The notes: generated by a model from the sequence alone, not told the origin. Positions 26,506-34,511 are shown, counted from the first letter of the stretch. The stretch is 64,000 bases of DNA from Frondihabitans sp. PhB188 (GCF_003752365.1 NZ_RJUO01000003.1:434001-498000); one strand, 5' to 3'. A program made the numbers and translations.

Positions 26506-26603
26506 GTCTGATATTTTACGTCCGCTTCCCGAGAGGAAAGCCGATTTCCGCAGATGTCCAGGTTCTGTAATGATTCCGGCGGCCTTCGGCTCGACGAGAC
26601 ACC

Positions 26604-26609
26604 TACTGT
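26604..26609 (+). promoter_or_regulatory. Predicted -10 box upstream of the GT2 operon
   Basis: TACTGT ends 6 nt before an in-frame ATG at 26616. Transcription from here would either start a leaderless reading frame at 26616 or give an 84-nt leader before the ribosome-site-preceded ATG at 26700. Confidence 0.4.
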
Positions 26610-26699
26610 CAGGGAATGTCCACCATTCCCACCGGAAGCGGGACGGCTCCGAACTACCACCACGGCGCCACTGGGGGGCCGAGAAGAACCGGAGTTCCC

Positions 26700-27416
26700 A
26701 TGAGCACCATCCAGGTCGACGTCATCCTGCCCTGTCTCGACGAAGAAGCGGCGCTGCCATGGGTGCTGTCGCGGCTGCCCGAGGGCTACCGCGCGATCGT
26801 CGTCGACAACGGGTCGACCGACCGCTCAGCGGCTGTGGCGCAGGAACTCGGCGCCACCGTCGTCCACGAGCCCCGCCGCGGCTTCGGCGCCGCCGCCCAC
26901 GCCGGGCTGACTGCCGCGACCGCGCCCTACGTCGCCTTCTGCGACGCCGACGCCTCCATGGACCCCGCCGACCTGCCCGCGCTCGTCGCGCCCGTCGTCA
27001 CCGGTGCCGCAGACCTCACTCTGGGCCGTCGGCGCCCGACCCGGCGCGGTGCCTGGCCCGTCCACGCCCGCCTCGCCAACTTCGTCCTCGCCCGGCTCAT
27101 GCGCCGCGCCTCCGGGCTCCGCCTGCACGACCTCGGCCCGATGCGGGCCGCCCGCCGCGACGACCTCCTCGCCCTCGACCTCCGCGACCGCCGCAGCGGC
27201 TACCCGCTCGAGATGGTGCTGCGGGCGACCGGGTCCGGCCTGACCGTTCTGGAGCTCGACGCCCCCTACTCGCCGCGCGTGGGCCGCAGCAAGGTGACCG
27301 GCACGCTGCGCGGAACGATCCGGGCCGTCCAGGACATGTCTGCGCTCTTGCGCGAGCAGCGCCCCGTCGCCACGGCGCCGGTCCGTGCCGAGTCCCGCGA
27401 AGGAGCCCTCCGATGA
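26700..27416 (+). CDS. Glycosyltransferase family 2
   Basis: A 238-residue GT-A fold transferase using a nucleotide or polyprenyl-linked sugar. DVILPCLDEEAALPWVL opens the fold, VVDNGSTDRSAAVA follows, and the metal-binding CDADASMDPADL lies near residue 78. The C-terminal half has the RSGYPLEMVLRA and Y(S)PRVGRSKVTGT blocks seen in small actinobacterial GT2 proteins beside TIGR04282 genes. The start at 26700 has a GGAG ribosome site; an in-frame ATG at 26616 would add 28 residues. Its stop overlaps the next gene as ATGA. Confidence 0.88.
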   Translation: MSTIQVDVILPCLDEEAALPWVLSRLPEGYRAIVVDNGSTDRSAAVAQELGATVVHEPRRGFGAAAHAGLTAATAPYVAFCDADASMDPADLPALVAPVVTGAADLTLGRRRPTRRGAWPVHARLANFVLARLMRRASGLRLHDLGPMRAARRDDLLALDLRDRRSGYPLEMVLRATGSGLTVLELDAPYSPRVGRSKVTGTLRGTIRAVQDMSALLREQRPVATAPVRAESREGALR

Positions 27417-28105
27417 GCGCGGCACCACTCATCACGGTCGTCGTGATCGCCAAGGAATGCCTGCCAGGCCGCGTCAAGACCCGCCTGCACCCGCCGCTCA
27501 GCCTGGAGGAGGCAGCCGTCCTCGCCTCGGCCAGCCTCTCCGACACGCTCCAGACGGTGGCCGCGCTGCCGGCGGCCCGACGCATCCTCCTCTTCGACGG
27601 CGTCACTCCCCCGCCCGACGCCCACGGCTTCGACGTCGTCCCGCAGGCTTCCGGCGGTCTCGACGAGCGCCTCGCCGCGGTCTTCGACCTCGTCGACGGC
27701 CCCCTGCTGCTGGTCGGCATGGACACCCCGCAGCTCACCCCGTCGATGCTCGCGCCCGTGTTCGAGCCGTGGCCCGACGAAGTCGACGCGTGGTTCGGCC
27801 CCGCCAACGACGGCGGCTTCTGGGGCATCGCCCTGCGCGAGCCGACCGGCGACCTCGTCCGCGGCGTGCCCATGTCGCAAGACGACACCGGCCGCCACCA
27901 GCTGGCCCGGCTCGCCGAGTCCGGTCTCGGAGTGGGCTTCCTGCAGGAACTCACGGACGTCGACACGATCGATGACGCCCGGGCCGTGTCCGCGGCGGCG
28001 CCCACCACCCGCTTCGCAGGCACCTTCCGCGATCTGGCGACCACCGCAGTTCCTGCGCCCCTGGCCTTCGCCGACGCCTCGACCGACGGTCGAGCCACCC
28101 TGTGA
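27413..28105 (+). CDS. TIGR04282/DUF2064 family putative nucleotidyl- or glycosyltransferase
   Basis: A 230-residue protein with a nucleotide-sugar-transferase-like fold: VVVIAKECLPGRVKTRLHPPLS resembles the glycine/basic loop of MobA/CofC-type enzymes, and LLVGMDTPQLTPSML and FGPANDGGFWGIAL are diagnostic of the TIGR04282 family. The reaction is not established for the family; it usually sits beside a GT2 gene as here. Coupled by 4-bp overlaps to the genes on both sides. Confidence 0.85.
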   Translation: MSAAPLITVVVIAKECLPGRVKTRLHPPLSLEEAAVLASASLSDTLQTVAALPAARRILLFDGVTPPPDAHGFDVVPQASGGLDERLAAVFDLVDGPLLLVGMDTPQLTPSMLAPVFEPWPDEVDAWFGPANDGGFWGIALREPTGDLVRGVPMSQDDTGRHQLARLAESGLGVGFLQELTDVDTIDDARAVSAAAPTTRFAGTFRDLATTAVPAPLAFADASTDGRATL

Positions 28106-28779
28106 GCATCGCCGAGATCGGCCGCGAGGCCACCTTCGGGGCAGGTGGCTCCGAGCCCTACGCGCACGCCCTGCGCCGCGAGGGCCGGCTTCAGCTGGTG
28201 CGCGACGCCGGCGCCGTCATCGACTCGTACGACCTCGGCCGCTGGATGGCCGACGCCGATGCCGTCGACCGCGCACTGCTGGCCGCCGAGGCCGGGCCCG
28301 TGCTCGACATCGGCTGCGGCCCCGGGCGCATGGTCGCCGCGGCCGTCGACCTCGGCTTCGTCGCCCTCGGCGTCGACGTGTCGCGTGCAGCCGTCAAGGT
28401 CGCACGCCGCGCGGGGCTTCCCGTGCTGGCCCGGAGCGTCTTCGACCGCCTGCCCCGCGAGGGCCACTGGAAGACGGCCCTTCTGATCGACGGCAACATC
28501 GGCATCGGCGGCGACCCCGCCGCCCTCCTGGCACGCTGCGCCGAACTGCTCGACCGCCGAGGCGCGGTCGTGGTCGAGGCGCAGTCCGACGACTCCGTCG
28601 ACGACGTGTTCACCGCGTCGGTCCGAGACGACGAGGGCCGCACGAGCTCGACTTTCCCGTGGGCCGAGGTCGGCTCCGAGGCGCTCACCCGCCACGCCCA
28701 CCGCGCGGGCCTCGAGCTCGACGACGTGTGGCGTGCCGACGGCCGCGTCTTCTGCCGCCTCACGCCGACCCGCCGCTGA
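28102..28779 (+). CDS. Class I SAM-dependent methyltransferase
   Basis: A 225-residue Rossmann methyltransferase. SAM motif I is VLDIGCGPGRMVAA (about residue 66), the acidic residue at the end of beta 2 is in LGVDVSRAAV, and motif IV-like ALLIDGNIGIGGD replaces the usual D-x-x-Y. Acceptor unknown. The GTG start overlaps the preceding stop (GTGA), so GT2, TIGR04282 and this gene form one translationally coupled unit, likely modifying one product. Confidence 0.87.
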   Translation: MSIAEIGREATFGAGGSEPYAHALRREGRLQLVRDAGAVIDSYDLGRWMADADAVDRALLAAEAGPVLDIGCGPGRMVAAAVDLGFVALGVDVSRAAVKVARRAGLPVLARSVFDRLPREGHWKTALLIDGNIGIGGDPAALLARCAELLDRRGAVVVEAQSDDSVDDVFTASVRDDEGRTSSTFPWAEVGSEALTRHAHRAGLELDDVWRADGRVFCRLTPTRR

Positions 28780-28836
28780 CGCAGGCGCGCCTGCCCCGCC
28801 CGGGCCCGCCCGGCCCGGGCCAGGCCCGCCCGGGCT

Positions 28837-28896
28837 GGTGAGGGGTCGCTGCTTGCTCTCGAGGCGGTGCTCGCCGACAACGAGCGACCCCTCACC
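28837..28896. repeat. Long inverted repeat, probable bidirectional terminator
   Basis: Perfect 14-bp arms, GGTGAGGGGTCGCT at 28837-28850 and AGCGACCCCTCACC at 28883-28896, enclose 32 nt that themselves contain short inverted pieces. It sits between convergent genes after a run of GCCCGGGC-like palindromes (28798-28836). It could be a strong terminator or a REP-type element. Confidence 0.6.
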
Positions 28897-28965
28897 GCCG
28901 GTGGCGGGGCGGGGGGCGCCGCGAAGGGGCGCGAGGCGTTGCGCGCGCCACGCCACGACGCGACG

Positions 28966-29451
28966 TCAGGCCAGCTTGCTCGCACGCCGCGCGCGCACCC
29001 GCAGGTACACGATGACGCTCAGCCCGACGATGACGGCGATGGCGGCCCAGAGCAGCGCCAGCCGAGGCGCATAGTCGAAGGGCAGCACTGTCGGGTTCTT
29101 CGGGATCTTGGCCTTGCGGATGATCTCCGGTACGACGACGAGGGTGAAGATCGATCCGACCACCACGCCCGCCTGGATGATCGCGAGGACTCCGCCCGGG
29201 ACCTTGCGCCCGGCTCGCCTCATGACCACGCTGATCGCGACGACCGCCGGAGAGATGATGCCGTCGTGGATGATCACGGCGCCAATCAACCAGGTCAGCA
29301 GCCCCCAGATGCTCTTGGGCTTCACGGTGTCGACCATGACCCAGGCCCCCAGCAGGATCGCCAGGGCTCCGGCGATGATGAGCACCGTGCGCACGACGCG
29401 GGTGCCGCGGCCCACCCTCAGCTCGACGCCGTCGGACGGTGCGGCGGTCAT
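28966..29451 (-). CDS. Integral membrane protein of unknown function
   Basis: A 161-residue protein with four predicted membrane helices (about residues 19-38, 45-67, 85-105, 125-147) and a basic C-terminal tail RVRARRASKLA. I do not recognise a named family. Its ATG overlaps the molybdoenzyme stop as ATGA, so it is probably made with that enzyme and could be a membrane partner or assembly factor. No cofactor-binding His pair is obvious. Confidence 0.8.
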   Translation of the reverse strand: MTAAPSDGVELRVGRGTRVVRTVLIIAGALAILLGAWVMVDTVKPKSIWGLLTWLIGAVIIHDGIISPAVVAISVVMRRAGRKVPGGVLAIIQAGVVVGSIFTLVVVPEIIRKAKIPKNPTVLPFDYAPRLALLWAAIAVIVGLSVIVYLRVRARRASKLA

Positions 29452-30809
29452 GCGATCACCTCGATCGAGCTCAGCCATTTGGTCTGCAGGACGCCCGGGC
29501 GGCCGGGCGCGATCATGCGTGCGGGATACCCGTGGTCGATGTCGAGCCGCTTGCCGTTGAGCTGGAGCGCCACGAGCGTCGTGGGGTCGTTGACGTATTC
29601 GCGACCCATCAGCGTCACGCGGTAGCCGCCCTTCTTCTCGAGGCTGGTGATGCGCAGGCTCTCGGTCTCGGTCGCCCCGACCGCAGCGACCAGGTCGCGG
29701 AGGCGGACGCCCGTCCAGTGGCCCATCTGACTCCAGCCCTCGACGCAGGAGATCGGAAGCGACTCGGCGGACTGCGGCATGGCCTCGAGGTCGTCGAGAG
29801 AGAAGGTCGTGGCCTCGCCGTTGCGCATGAGCGTGAGCACCCAGCTCGGGTCGGTCGCCGTCTCGAGCACCTGCGCCGCCTTTGCGGTGCGATTCACGGG
29901 CAGGTCGTTCGGACCGATGCCGTTCTTGCGGGGCGCGAAGACGTTGATCGGGCCGAGGGCGGTGATGGACTGGCCGCCCGTCAGAGCGACGAGCCCCACG
30001 GTCGTGCCGCCGACGGCGGCGATGAAGCCACGCCGGGAAGTCTTCTTCTCGACCTCCGGGGTGCGGTCGATCCAGTCGAAGATGCGCCCGACGAAGCCGC
30101 GCGGGGGCCGGGACTCGACGACGGCGCTCGAGATCTCGGCCGGGAACACGACATCGGGGTCGCGAAGCGCGTCGGCGTCGTAGTCGAGGGCGGCGAGGCG
30201 CTCGCGGGCGACGTGCCCGCGCGATGGCGGCACGATGTCGTCGGCGAGCGGGATGAAGTCGCCGTTCTCGTCGTAGCTGTCGCGGGCCCGCCAGTAGCGC
30301 TGGATGACCGGCAGCTTGACGCCGATGTGAACGGCCAGCGAGCCGATGATCACGTAGGCGAGCGCGTAGTGCACCTGCTTGAACGGGAACGGCCACGGGT
30401 AGTACTGGAAGGTGTTGAGCAGGCCGGTGAAGATCTGCACGAGCGAGGCGGCGACGAACAGAGCGATCGACGCGCGCTCGAGCACCTGCAGGGGCGTCTT
30501 GATCGGCGGCCACTGGAACAACTGAGGGAAGACGGCGTAGAGCTTGGCGAAGAGCAGGGGGAAGCAGGCGATGCCGGCGGTGATGTGGATGCCCTGGGTC
30601 CAGCGGTAGAGCGAGACGGGACGCGTCGGGAAGCGCATCCACGACGCCGGCTCTTGCAGGAAGTGGCTGTACAGCCCCGTCAGCAGGCAGATCAGGAAGG
30701 CGAGGCCCAGGAGTCGACCGACAGCCACGGCCGTCCGCGCGTTGCGGTTCGGCGAGGTCATCGACCGCCGGAGGCCGTACATCAATTCGCGCATGCTGTA
30801 TCTCACCAC
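29448..30809 (-). CDS. Membrane-anchored sulfite-oxidase-family molybdenum oxidoreductase
   Basis: A 453-residue fusion. Residues about 25-170 form four or so membrane helices with His residues spaced as in cytochrome b561-type heme domains (QGIHITAG, VHYALAY, VHIGVK). A twin-arginine-like TSRRGFIAAVGG and hydrophobic segment follow at about 245-270, and the rest is a sulfite-oxidase-type molybdopterin domain with the Mo ligand Cys in PISCVEGWSQMGHWTGV and Arg/His contacts in HGYPARMIAPGRPG. The molybdopterin domain probably faces outside and passes electrons to heme. Natural substrate unknown. GTG start, divergent from GT87. Confidence 0.88.
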   Translation of the reverse strand: MVRYSMRELMYGLRRSMTSPNRNARTAVAVGRLLGLAFLICLLTGLYSHFLQEPASWMRFPTRPVSLYRWTQGIHITAGIACFPLLFAKLYAVFPQLFQWPPIKTPLQVLERASIALFVAASLVQIFTGLLNTFQYYPWPFPFKQVHYALAYVIIGSLAVHIGVKLPVIQRYWRARDSYDENGDFIPLADDIVPPSRGHVARERLAALDYDADALRDPDVVFPAEISSAVVESRPPRGFVGRIFDWIDRTPEVEKKTSRRGFIAAVGGTTVGLVALTGGQSITALGPINVFAPRKNGIGPNDLPVNRTAKAAQVLETATDPSWVLTLMRNGEATTFSLDDLEAMPQSAESLPISCVEGWSQMGHWTGVRLRDLVAAVGATETESLRITSLEKKGGYRVTLMGREYVNDPTTLVALQLNGKRLDIDHGYPARMIAPGRPGVLQTKWLSSIEVIA

Positions 30810-30904
30810 GAACGGTCCTCTCGTCGAGCCGATCTGCTCGAAACGTCACCGTCGCGTAAGGAGTTCGGACCCGCGGTCGGACTCGGTAGGGCAGAGTTGT
30901 CGCC

Positions 30905-32317
30905 GTGCGCACCTTCCTCGCCGTCCTGGCCTCTGCGGTCCTCGCGGCGACCGTCGGCTGGGGCGTCACCCACCTCGGCTTCTACGTCGCCGGCGTCGGC
31001 CATACCTTCCAGGTCTGGACGCTGGCGTGCTGGGCGCTCTTCGCCGCGGCCCTCCTCCTCCTTCGACGCGTTCCGGCCCGGGCCGCCACCGCGGTCGTCC
31101 TCGTCGGCGCCGCCCTCATCGGCGGTGCGGCGATCGCCGGCCCGCCGAACACGAGCACCGACTCCGCCCGCTACGCGTGGGACGGAATCGTTCAGGGCCA
31201 CGGCATCTCCCCCTTCGCGCACGCTCCCAACTCGGCGGTGACGCGCGACCTCAAGCCCGACTGGCTCTTCCCCGCCCCGACGACGGCCGCCGACGGGACG
31301 CAGGAGTGCACCGGCACCCGTGTCTTCACGACGCACGAGAAGGGCACGCACGACCTCCTCTGCACGACGATCAACCGACCCCGCGTGTTCACCATCTACC
31401 CGGCAGCGGCCGAGCTGTACTTCGCTGCCGTCCGGGCCGTCGTCCCGGTGACCGCGGAGTACTGGCCGTTCCAGCTCGCGGGCCTGATCCTGAGCCTCGG
31501 CGTCACCGTCCTGCTCCTGGCGCTCCTGCGCCGCCGGGGCCTCGACCCGCGCTGGGCCGCCCTCTGGGCCTGGTGCCCCCTGGTCGCGTCCGAGGCCGTG
31601 ACCAACTCGCACGTCGACCTGCTGGCGGCCGTGGCGGGGCTGGGGGCGACCGCGCTCGTCGCGAGCAACAGGCGATGGCGCGGCGGAGCCGTCCTCGGGG
31701 TGGCGATCGCGGTCAAGCTGTTCCCCGTCGTGGCCGCGCCGGCCCTGCTGCGGCGCAGGCCGGTCGGCGTCGTCGTCGGCGCGATCGCCGCTTTCGCACT
31801 CCTCTACGTGCCCTACGTCATCTCGACCGGCCCGAAGGTCATCGGCTTCCTGCCCGGCTACCTCATGGAGGAGGGCGTCGACGACGGCTCCCGCTTCGCC
31901 CTCGTGTTCCTCTTCGTCCACGGCAAGGCGACGACCGTCGCGGCCGTGCTGATCCTCCTCGTGGTGGCGCTGATCGTCTGGCGCACGACCGACCCCGACA
32001 ACCCGTGGCTCGGCCAGCTCGTCATGATCGGCGCGTTCCTGCTGGTGCTGAGCCCGCGCTACCCCTGGTACGCCCTGCTGCTCGTGCCGTTCGTCGCGAT
32101 GACGGGCCGCTTCGAGTGGCTCGGCATCGCGCTGGCGATCTCGATCCGGCAGTTCTGGCCGTACGCGTACGTGCGCGCGTGGACTCTCGGCGCAGCTCTC
32201 GTCATCATCGTGGCGATGGCGATCTGGCGATCCGGCCCGGGCTGGCGGGGCCGTATCCGCGATCGTGCGCGCGACGAGTGGCACCTGCTCCTGCCCGCGC
32301 GACTCCAGCGCCGCTAA
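30905..32317 (+). CDS. Glycosyltransferase family 87-type membrane protein
   Basis: A 470-residue polytopic protein with about ten membrane segments. Features of polyprenyl-phosphate-mannose-dependent GT-C enzymes are visible: an early extracytoplasmic loop with acidic residues (NTSTDSARYAWDG), TNSHVDLLAAVAGL, AIAVKLFPVVAAP and SPRYPWYALLLVPF. The acceptor (lipid, glycan or protein) is unknown. GTG start with no Shine-Dalgarno; a CAGAGT box ends 7 nt upstream. Its TAA stop forms the first half of the -10 box of the next gene. Confidence 0.83.
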   Translation: MRTFLAVLASAVLAATVGWGVTHLGFYVAGVGHTFQVWTLACWALFAAALLLLRRVPARAATAVVLVGAALIGGAAIAGPPNTSTDSARYAWDGIVQGHGISPFAHAPNSAVTRDLKPDWLFPAPTTAADGTQECTGTRVFTTHEKGTHDLLCTTINRPRVFTIYPAAAELYFAAVRAVVPVTAEYWPFQLAGLILSLGVTVLLLALLRRRGLDPRWAALWAWCPLVASEAVTNSHVDLLAAVAGLGATALVASNRRWRGGAVLGVAIAVKLFPVVAAPALLRRRPVGVVVGAIAAFALLYVPYVISTGPKVIGFLPGYLMEEGVDDGSRFALVFLFVHGKATTVAAVLILLVVALIVWRTTDPDNPWLGQLVMIGAFLLVLSPRYPWYALLLVPFVAMTGRFEWLGIALAISIRQFWPYAYVRAWTLGAALVIIVAMAIWRSGPGWRGRIRDRARDEWHLLLPARLQRR

Positions 32318-32320
32318 GGT
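32315..32320 (+). promoter_or_regulatory. Predicted -10 box for the Mop gene, made from a stop codon
   Basis: TAAGGT fits TANNNT and ends 6 nt before the ATG at 32327. Its first three bases are the TAA stop codon of the GT87 gene. No Shine-Dalgarno is present, so a leaderless mRNA is predicted. Confidence 0.45.
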
Positions 32321-32326
32321 CGGGCC

Positions 32327-32731
32327 ATGCCACAGATCAGGATCTCCGAGGCCGCCCGCTATCTCGGCGTGAGCGACGACACCGTCCGCCGCTGGATCGA
32401 CAACGGCACGCTCGACGCCGAGAAAGGCCCGAACGGCCGCACCGTCGTCGACGGCCTCGCGCTGGCGAAGCTCGCTCAGAAGAACGCCGTCCTGCCCGAA
32501 GACACCTCCGACATCGGCCGCTCCGCGCGCAACCGCTTCATGGGCCTGGTGACGAACATCGTCATGGACACCGTCATGGCTCAGGTCGAGCTGCAGTGCG
32601 GGCCGTTCCGCGTCGTCTCGCTGATGAGCAGCGAGGCCGTCCGCGAGCTCGGCCTCGAGCTCGGCTCCGTCGCGATAGCCGTGGTGAAGGCGACGACGGT
32701 CATCGTCGAGACCCCGCCGCAGAAAAACTAG
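32327..32731 (+). CDS. Molybdopterin/molybdate-binding Mop protein with N-terminal HTH
   Basis: A 134-residue protein with a MerR/excisionase-type HTH (ISEAARYLGVSDDTVRRWIDNGTL, about 5-30) followed by a Mop/TOBE domain (SARNRFMGLVTNIVMDTVMAQVELQ through VVKATTVIVE, about 64-128). This is the common actinobacterial arrangement of a ModE-like molybdate sensor or molybdate store. It lies upstream of moaA and may regulate Moco genes in response to molybdate. Confidence 0.9.
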   Translation: MPQIRISEAARYLGVSDDTVRRWIDNGTLDAEKGPNGRTVVDGLALAKLAQKNAVLPEDTSDIGRSARNRFMGLVTNIVMDTVMAQVELQCGPFRVVSLMSSEAVRELGLELGSVAIAVVKATTVIVETPPQKN

Positions 32732-33050
32732 CCGGGCGACCAAACCGTTCTGGGGCGGGTGTCGAACTCATCACTGCGAATCACTGATCAGATCGCACCC
32801 CTCTCTGCCGGCGAGAGACCCGAAGCCGGCTGACCATCCCAGCAGTACGGAACCACCAGCATCACGGAATCACCAGTAAGACCGCTCCACCAGCACCACA
32901 CCGGATCAATGAACGCCCGGCGGCCCGCAGCGAACAACTCGCGTTGCGGTCCCCGGGCGTTGCTCGTCGACGGGGTGCCGTCTCTTACGACCTCGTGACA
33001 AAGATCCCCAGGGCGCAGGAACTTCGACCCGCCTCGTTTAGGCTCATCCA
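32732..33050. other. 319-bp non-coding region before moaA
   Basis: The only gene-free stretch over 300 bases. It contains a hairpin at 32801-32817 (CTCTC and GAGAG arms around TGCCGGC), and two imperfect copies of a CCACCAGCA(T/C)CAC sequence at about 32852-32872 and 32886-32908. An 87-codon open frame on the minus strand (32788-33051) has no homology I recognise. I see no convincing molybdenum-cofactor riboswitch. The last 12 bases hold the moaA -10 box. Confidence 0.5.
33039..33044 (+). promoter_or_regulatory. Predicted -10 box for moaA
   Basis: TAGGCT ends 6 nt before the moaA ATG at 33051, which lacks a Shine-Dalgarno; a leaderless transcript is predicted, which would exclude most of the upstream region from the mRNA. 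Confidence 0.5.
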
Positions 33051-34127
33051 ATGGTCGTCTCTCTCGGAATCCCCACCCTCCCCGGGCGGGTGCACGGCGC
33101 GACCGACGGCCGCCCCGCGACTCCCGGCCTCGTCGACCGCTTCGGCCGCACAGCGACGGATCTCCGCGTCTCCCTGACCGATCGCTGCAACCTGCGCTGC
33201 ACCTACTGCATGCCCGCTGACGGCCTGCCCTGGCTCGATCGCGAGCAGGCGCTCAGCGCCGACGAGATCGTCCGCCTCGTCGAGATCGGCGTGCGCGACC
33301 TCGGTGTGCGCCAGGTGCGGTTCACCGGCGGCGAGCCGCTGCTCCGCGCCGACCTCGTCGACATCATCGCCCGGTGCGCCGCCCTCGAGCCCCGCCCCGA
33401 GCTCTCGCTGACCACCAACGCGATCGGCCTCGCGTCGCGTGCGGAGTCGCTCGCGGCCGCCGGTCTCGACCGGATCAACGTGTCGCTCGACTCGCTCCAC
33501 GCCGAGACGTTCATGAAGGTGACGAGGAGGCCGTTCCTCGAGCGCGTCCTCGAGGGCGTCGACGCCGCTGCCGCCGCAGGCCTCGGCCCCATCAAGATCA
33601 ACGCCGTCCTGCTGCCGGGCGTCAACGACCACGAGGCGCCGGCGCTGCTGCGCTGGGCGCTCGAGCAGGGCCACGAGCTGCGCTACATCGAGCAGATGCC
33701 CCTCGACGCCGACCACACCTGGAGCCGCTCCAGCATGGTGACGGCGGCCGACGTCCGCGCGCTGCTGGCACCGCACTTCGGCCTCGCCCCCGTCGAAGCG
33801 CCGCGCGACGGCGCACCCGCCGAGCGCTTCACCGCGACGGCGACCGACGGCTCGGGCCTGACCGGCACCGTCGGCATCATCGCCTCGGTGACCGAGCCCT
33901 TCTGCGTCGACTGCCGCCGCACGCGGCTCACGGCCGAGGGCAGCGTCCGCAGCTGCCTGTTCTCGCACACCGAGACCGACCTCCGCGAGTCGCTGCGCTC
34001 CGGCGCCGACGACGCGGCGATCGCCGAGCTGTGGCGAGGCGCGATGTGGCAGAAGCCGGCCGGGCACGGGTTGGACGACCCCTCGTTCGTGCAGCCGGCC
34101 CGCTCGATGAGCGCGATCGGCGGCTGA
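33051..34127 (+). CDS. moaA: GTP 3',8-cyclase
   Basis: Radical-SAM enzyme for the first Moco step, converting GTP to 3',8-cyclo-7,8-dihydro-GTP. The N-terminal [4Fe-4S] motif is RCNLRCTYCMP, with FTGGEPLLR for SAM binding; the C-terminal cluster is held by the Cys residues in EPFCVDCRRTRL and SCLF. The C-terminus ends in SAIGG; the terminal Gly-Gly is required in the family. 358 residues, normal length. Confidence 0.97.
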   Translation: MVVSLGIPTLPGRVHGATDGRPATPGLVDRFGRTATDLRVSLTDRCNLRCTYCMPADGLPWLDREQALSADEIVRLVEIGVRDLGVRQVRFTGGEPLLRADLVDIIARCAALEPRPELSLTTNAIGLASRAESLAAAGLDRINVSLDSLHAETFMKVTRRPFLERVLEGVDAAAAAGLGPIKINAVLLPGVNDHEAPALLRWALEQGHELRYIEQMPLDADHTWSRSSMVTAADVRALLAPHFGLAPVEAPRDGAPAERFTATATDGSGLTGTVGIIASVTEPFCVDCRRTRLTAEGSVRSCLFSHTETDLRESLRSGADDAAIAELWRGAMWQKPAGHGLDDPSFVQPARSMSAIGG

Positions 34128-34129
34128 GC

Positions 34130-34396
34130 GTGGCAGTGACGGTGACCCTGCGGTTCTTCGCCGCGGCCAAGGGAGCGACCGGGCTCGACGAGATCGAGTG
34201 CGTGTCGGCGGAGGTCCCGACGCTGGGCGAGCTCGTCGACGCGATCCTGCCCGCGGCCGGTACCGACCCCGACGAGCTGGAGCGCATCTTCACGCGGTGC
34301 TCGTTCCTGGTCGACGGCGCGACGACGCGAGATCGGGCGCAGCGCGTCCCCGGCGGTGCCGTCGTCGATGTCATGCCGCCCTTCGCCGGAGGCTGA
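34130..34396 (+). CDS. moaD: Molybdopterin synthase sulfur carrier subunit
   Basis: An 88-residue ubiquitin-fold protein: VTVTLRFFAAAKGATGLDE at the start and the obligatory C-terminal Gly-Gly (DVMPPFAGG), which is adenylated by MoeB and converted to a thiocarboxylate for MoaE. GTG start 2 bp after the moaA stop. The final AGG codons and stop lie in the first copy of a 28-bp tandem repeat. Confidence 0.94.
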   Translation: MAVTVTLRFFAAAKGATGLDEIECVSAEVPTLGELVDAILPAAGTDPDELERIFTRCSFLVDGATTRDRAQRVPGGAVVDVMPPFAGG

Positions 34397-34496
34397 AGTA
34401 GACGAACACAGTGCCGGAGGCTGAAGTAGACGAACACAGTGCCGGAGGCTGAAGTAGACGAACACAGTGCCGGAGGCTGAAACAGACGAACACTAG
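34385..34496. repeat. 28-bp tandem repeat, four copies, overlapping the moaD stop
   Basis: Units begin at 34385, 34413, 34441 and 34469. Each starts GCCGGAGGCTGA, the last three codons and stop of moaD, followed by a 16-nt spacer beginning AG(T/C). The first three copies are identical; the fourth differs at a few bases. The 28-bp period is not a codon multiple. It fills most of the gap between moaD and convergent moeB. Confidence 0.93.
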
Positions 34497-34511
34497 ACCG
34501 GCACCGGCCCC

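Noticed and set aside
27413-28105. MobA (molybdenum cofactor guanylyltransferase)
   Set aside because: The basic N-terminal loop looks similar and Moco genes are nearby, but the DTPQL and NDGGFWG blocks identify the TIGR04282 family instead.
32732-33050. Molybdenum-cofactor riboswitch upstream of moaA
   Set aside because: Hairpins exist but I cannot match the conserved Moco-RNA core, and the predicted leaderless start at 33051 would leave the region outside the mRNA.
32788-33051. 87-codon open frame on the minus strand before moaA
   Set aside because: No homology I recognise, no convincing ribosome site, and it would cover the moaA promoter; more likely chance in GC-rich DNA.
34385-34496. 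CRISPR array
   Set aside because: The 28-bp period resembles CRISPR repeat length, but the copies are directly adjacent without unique spacers and derive from the end of moaD; no cas genes are present.
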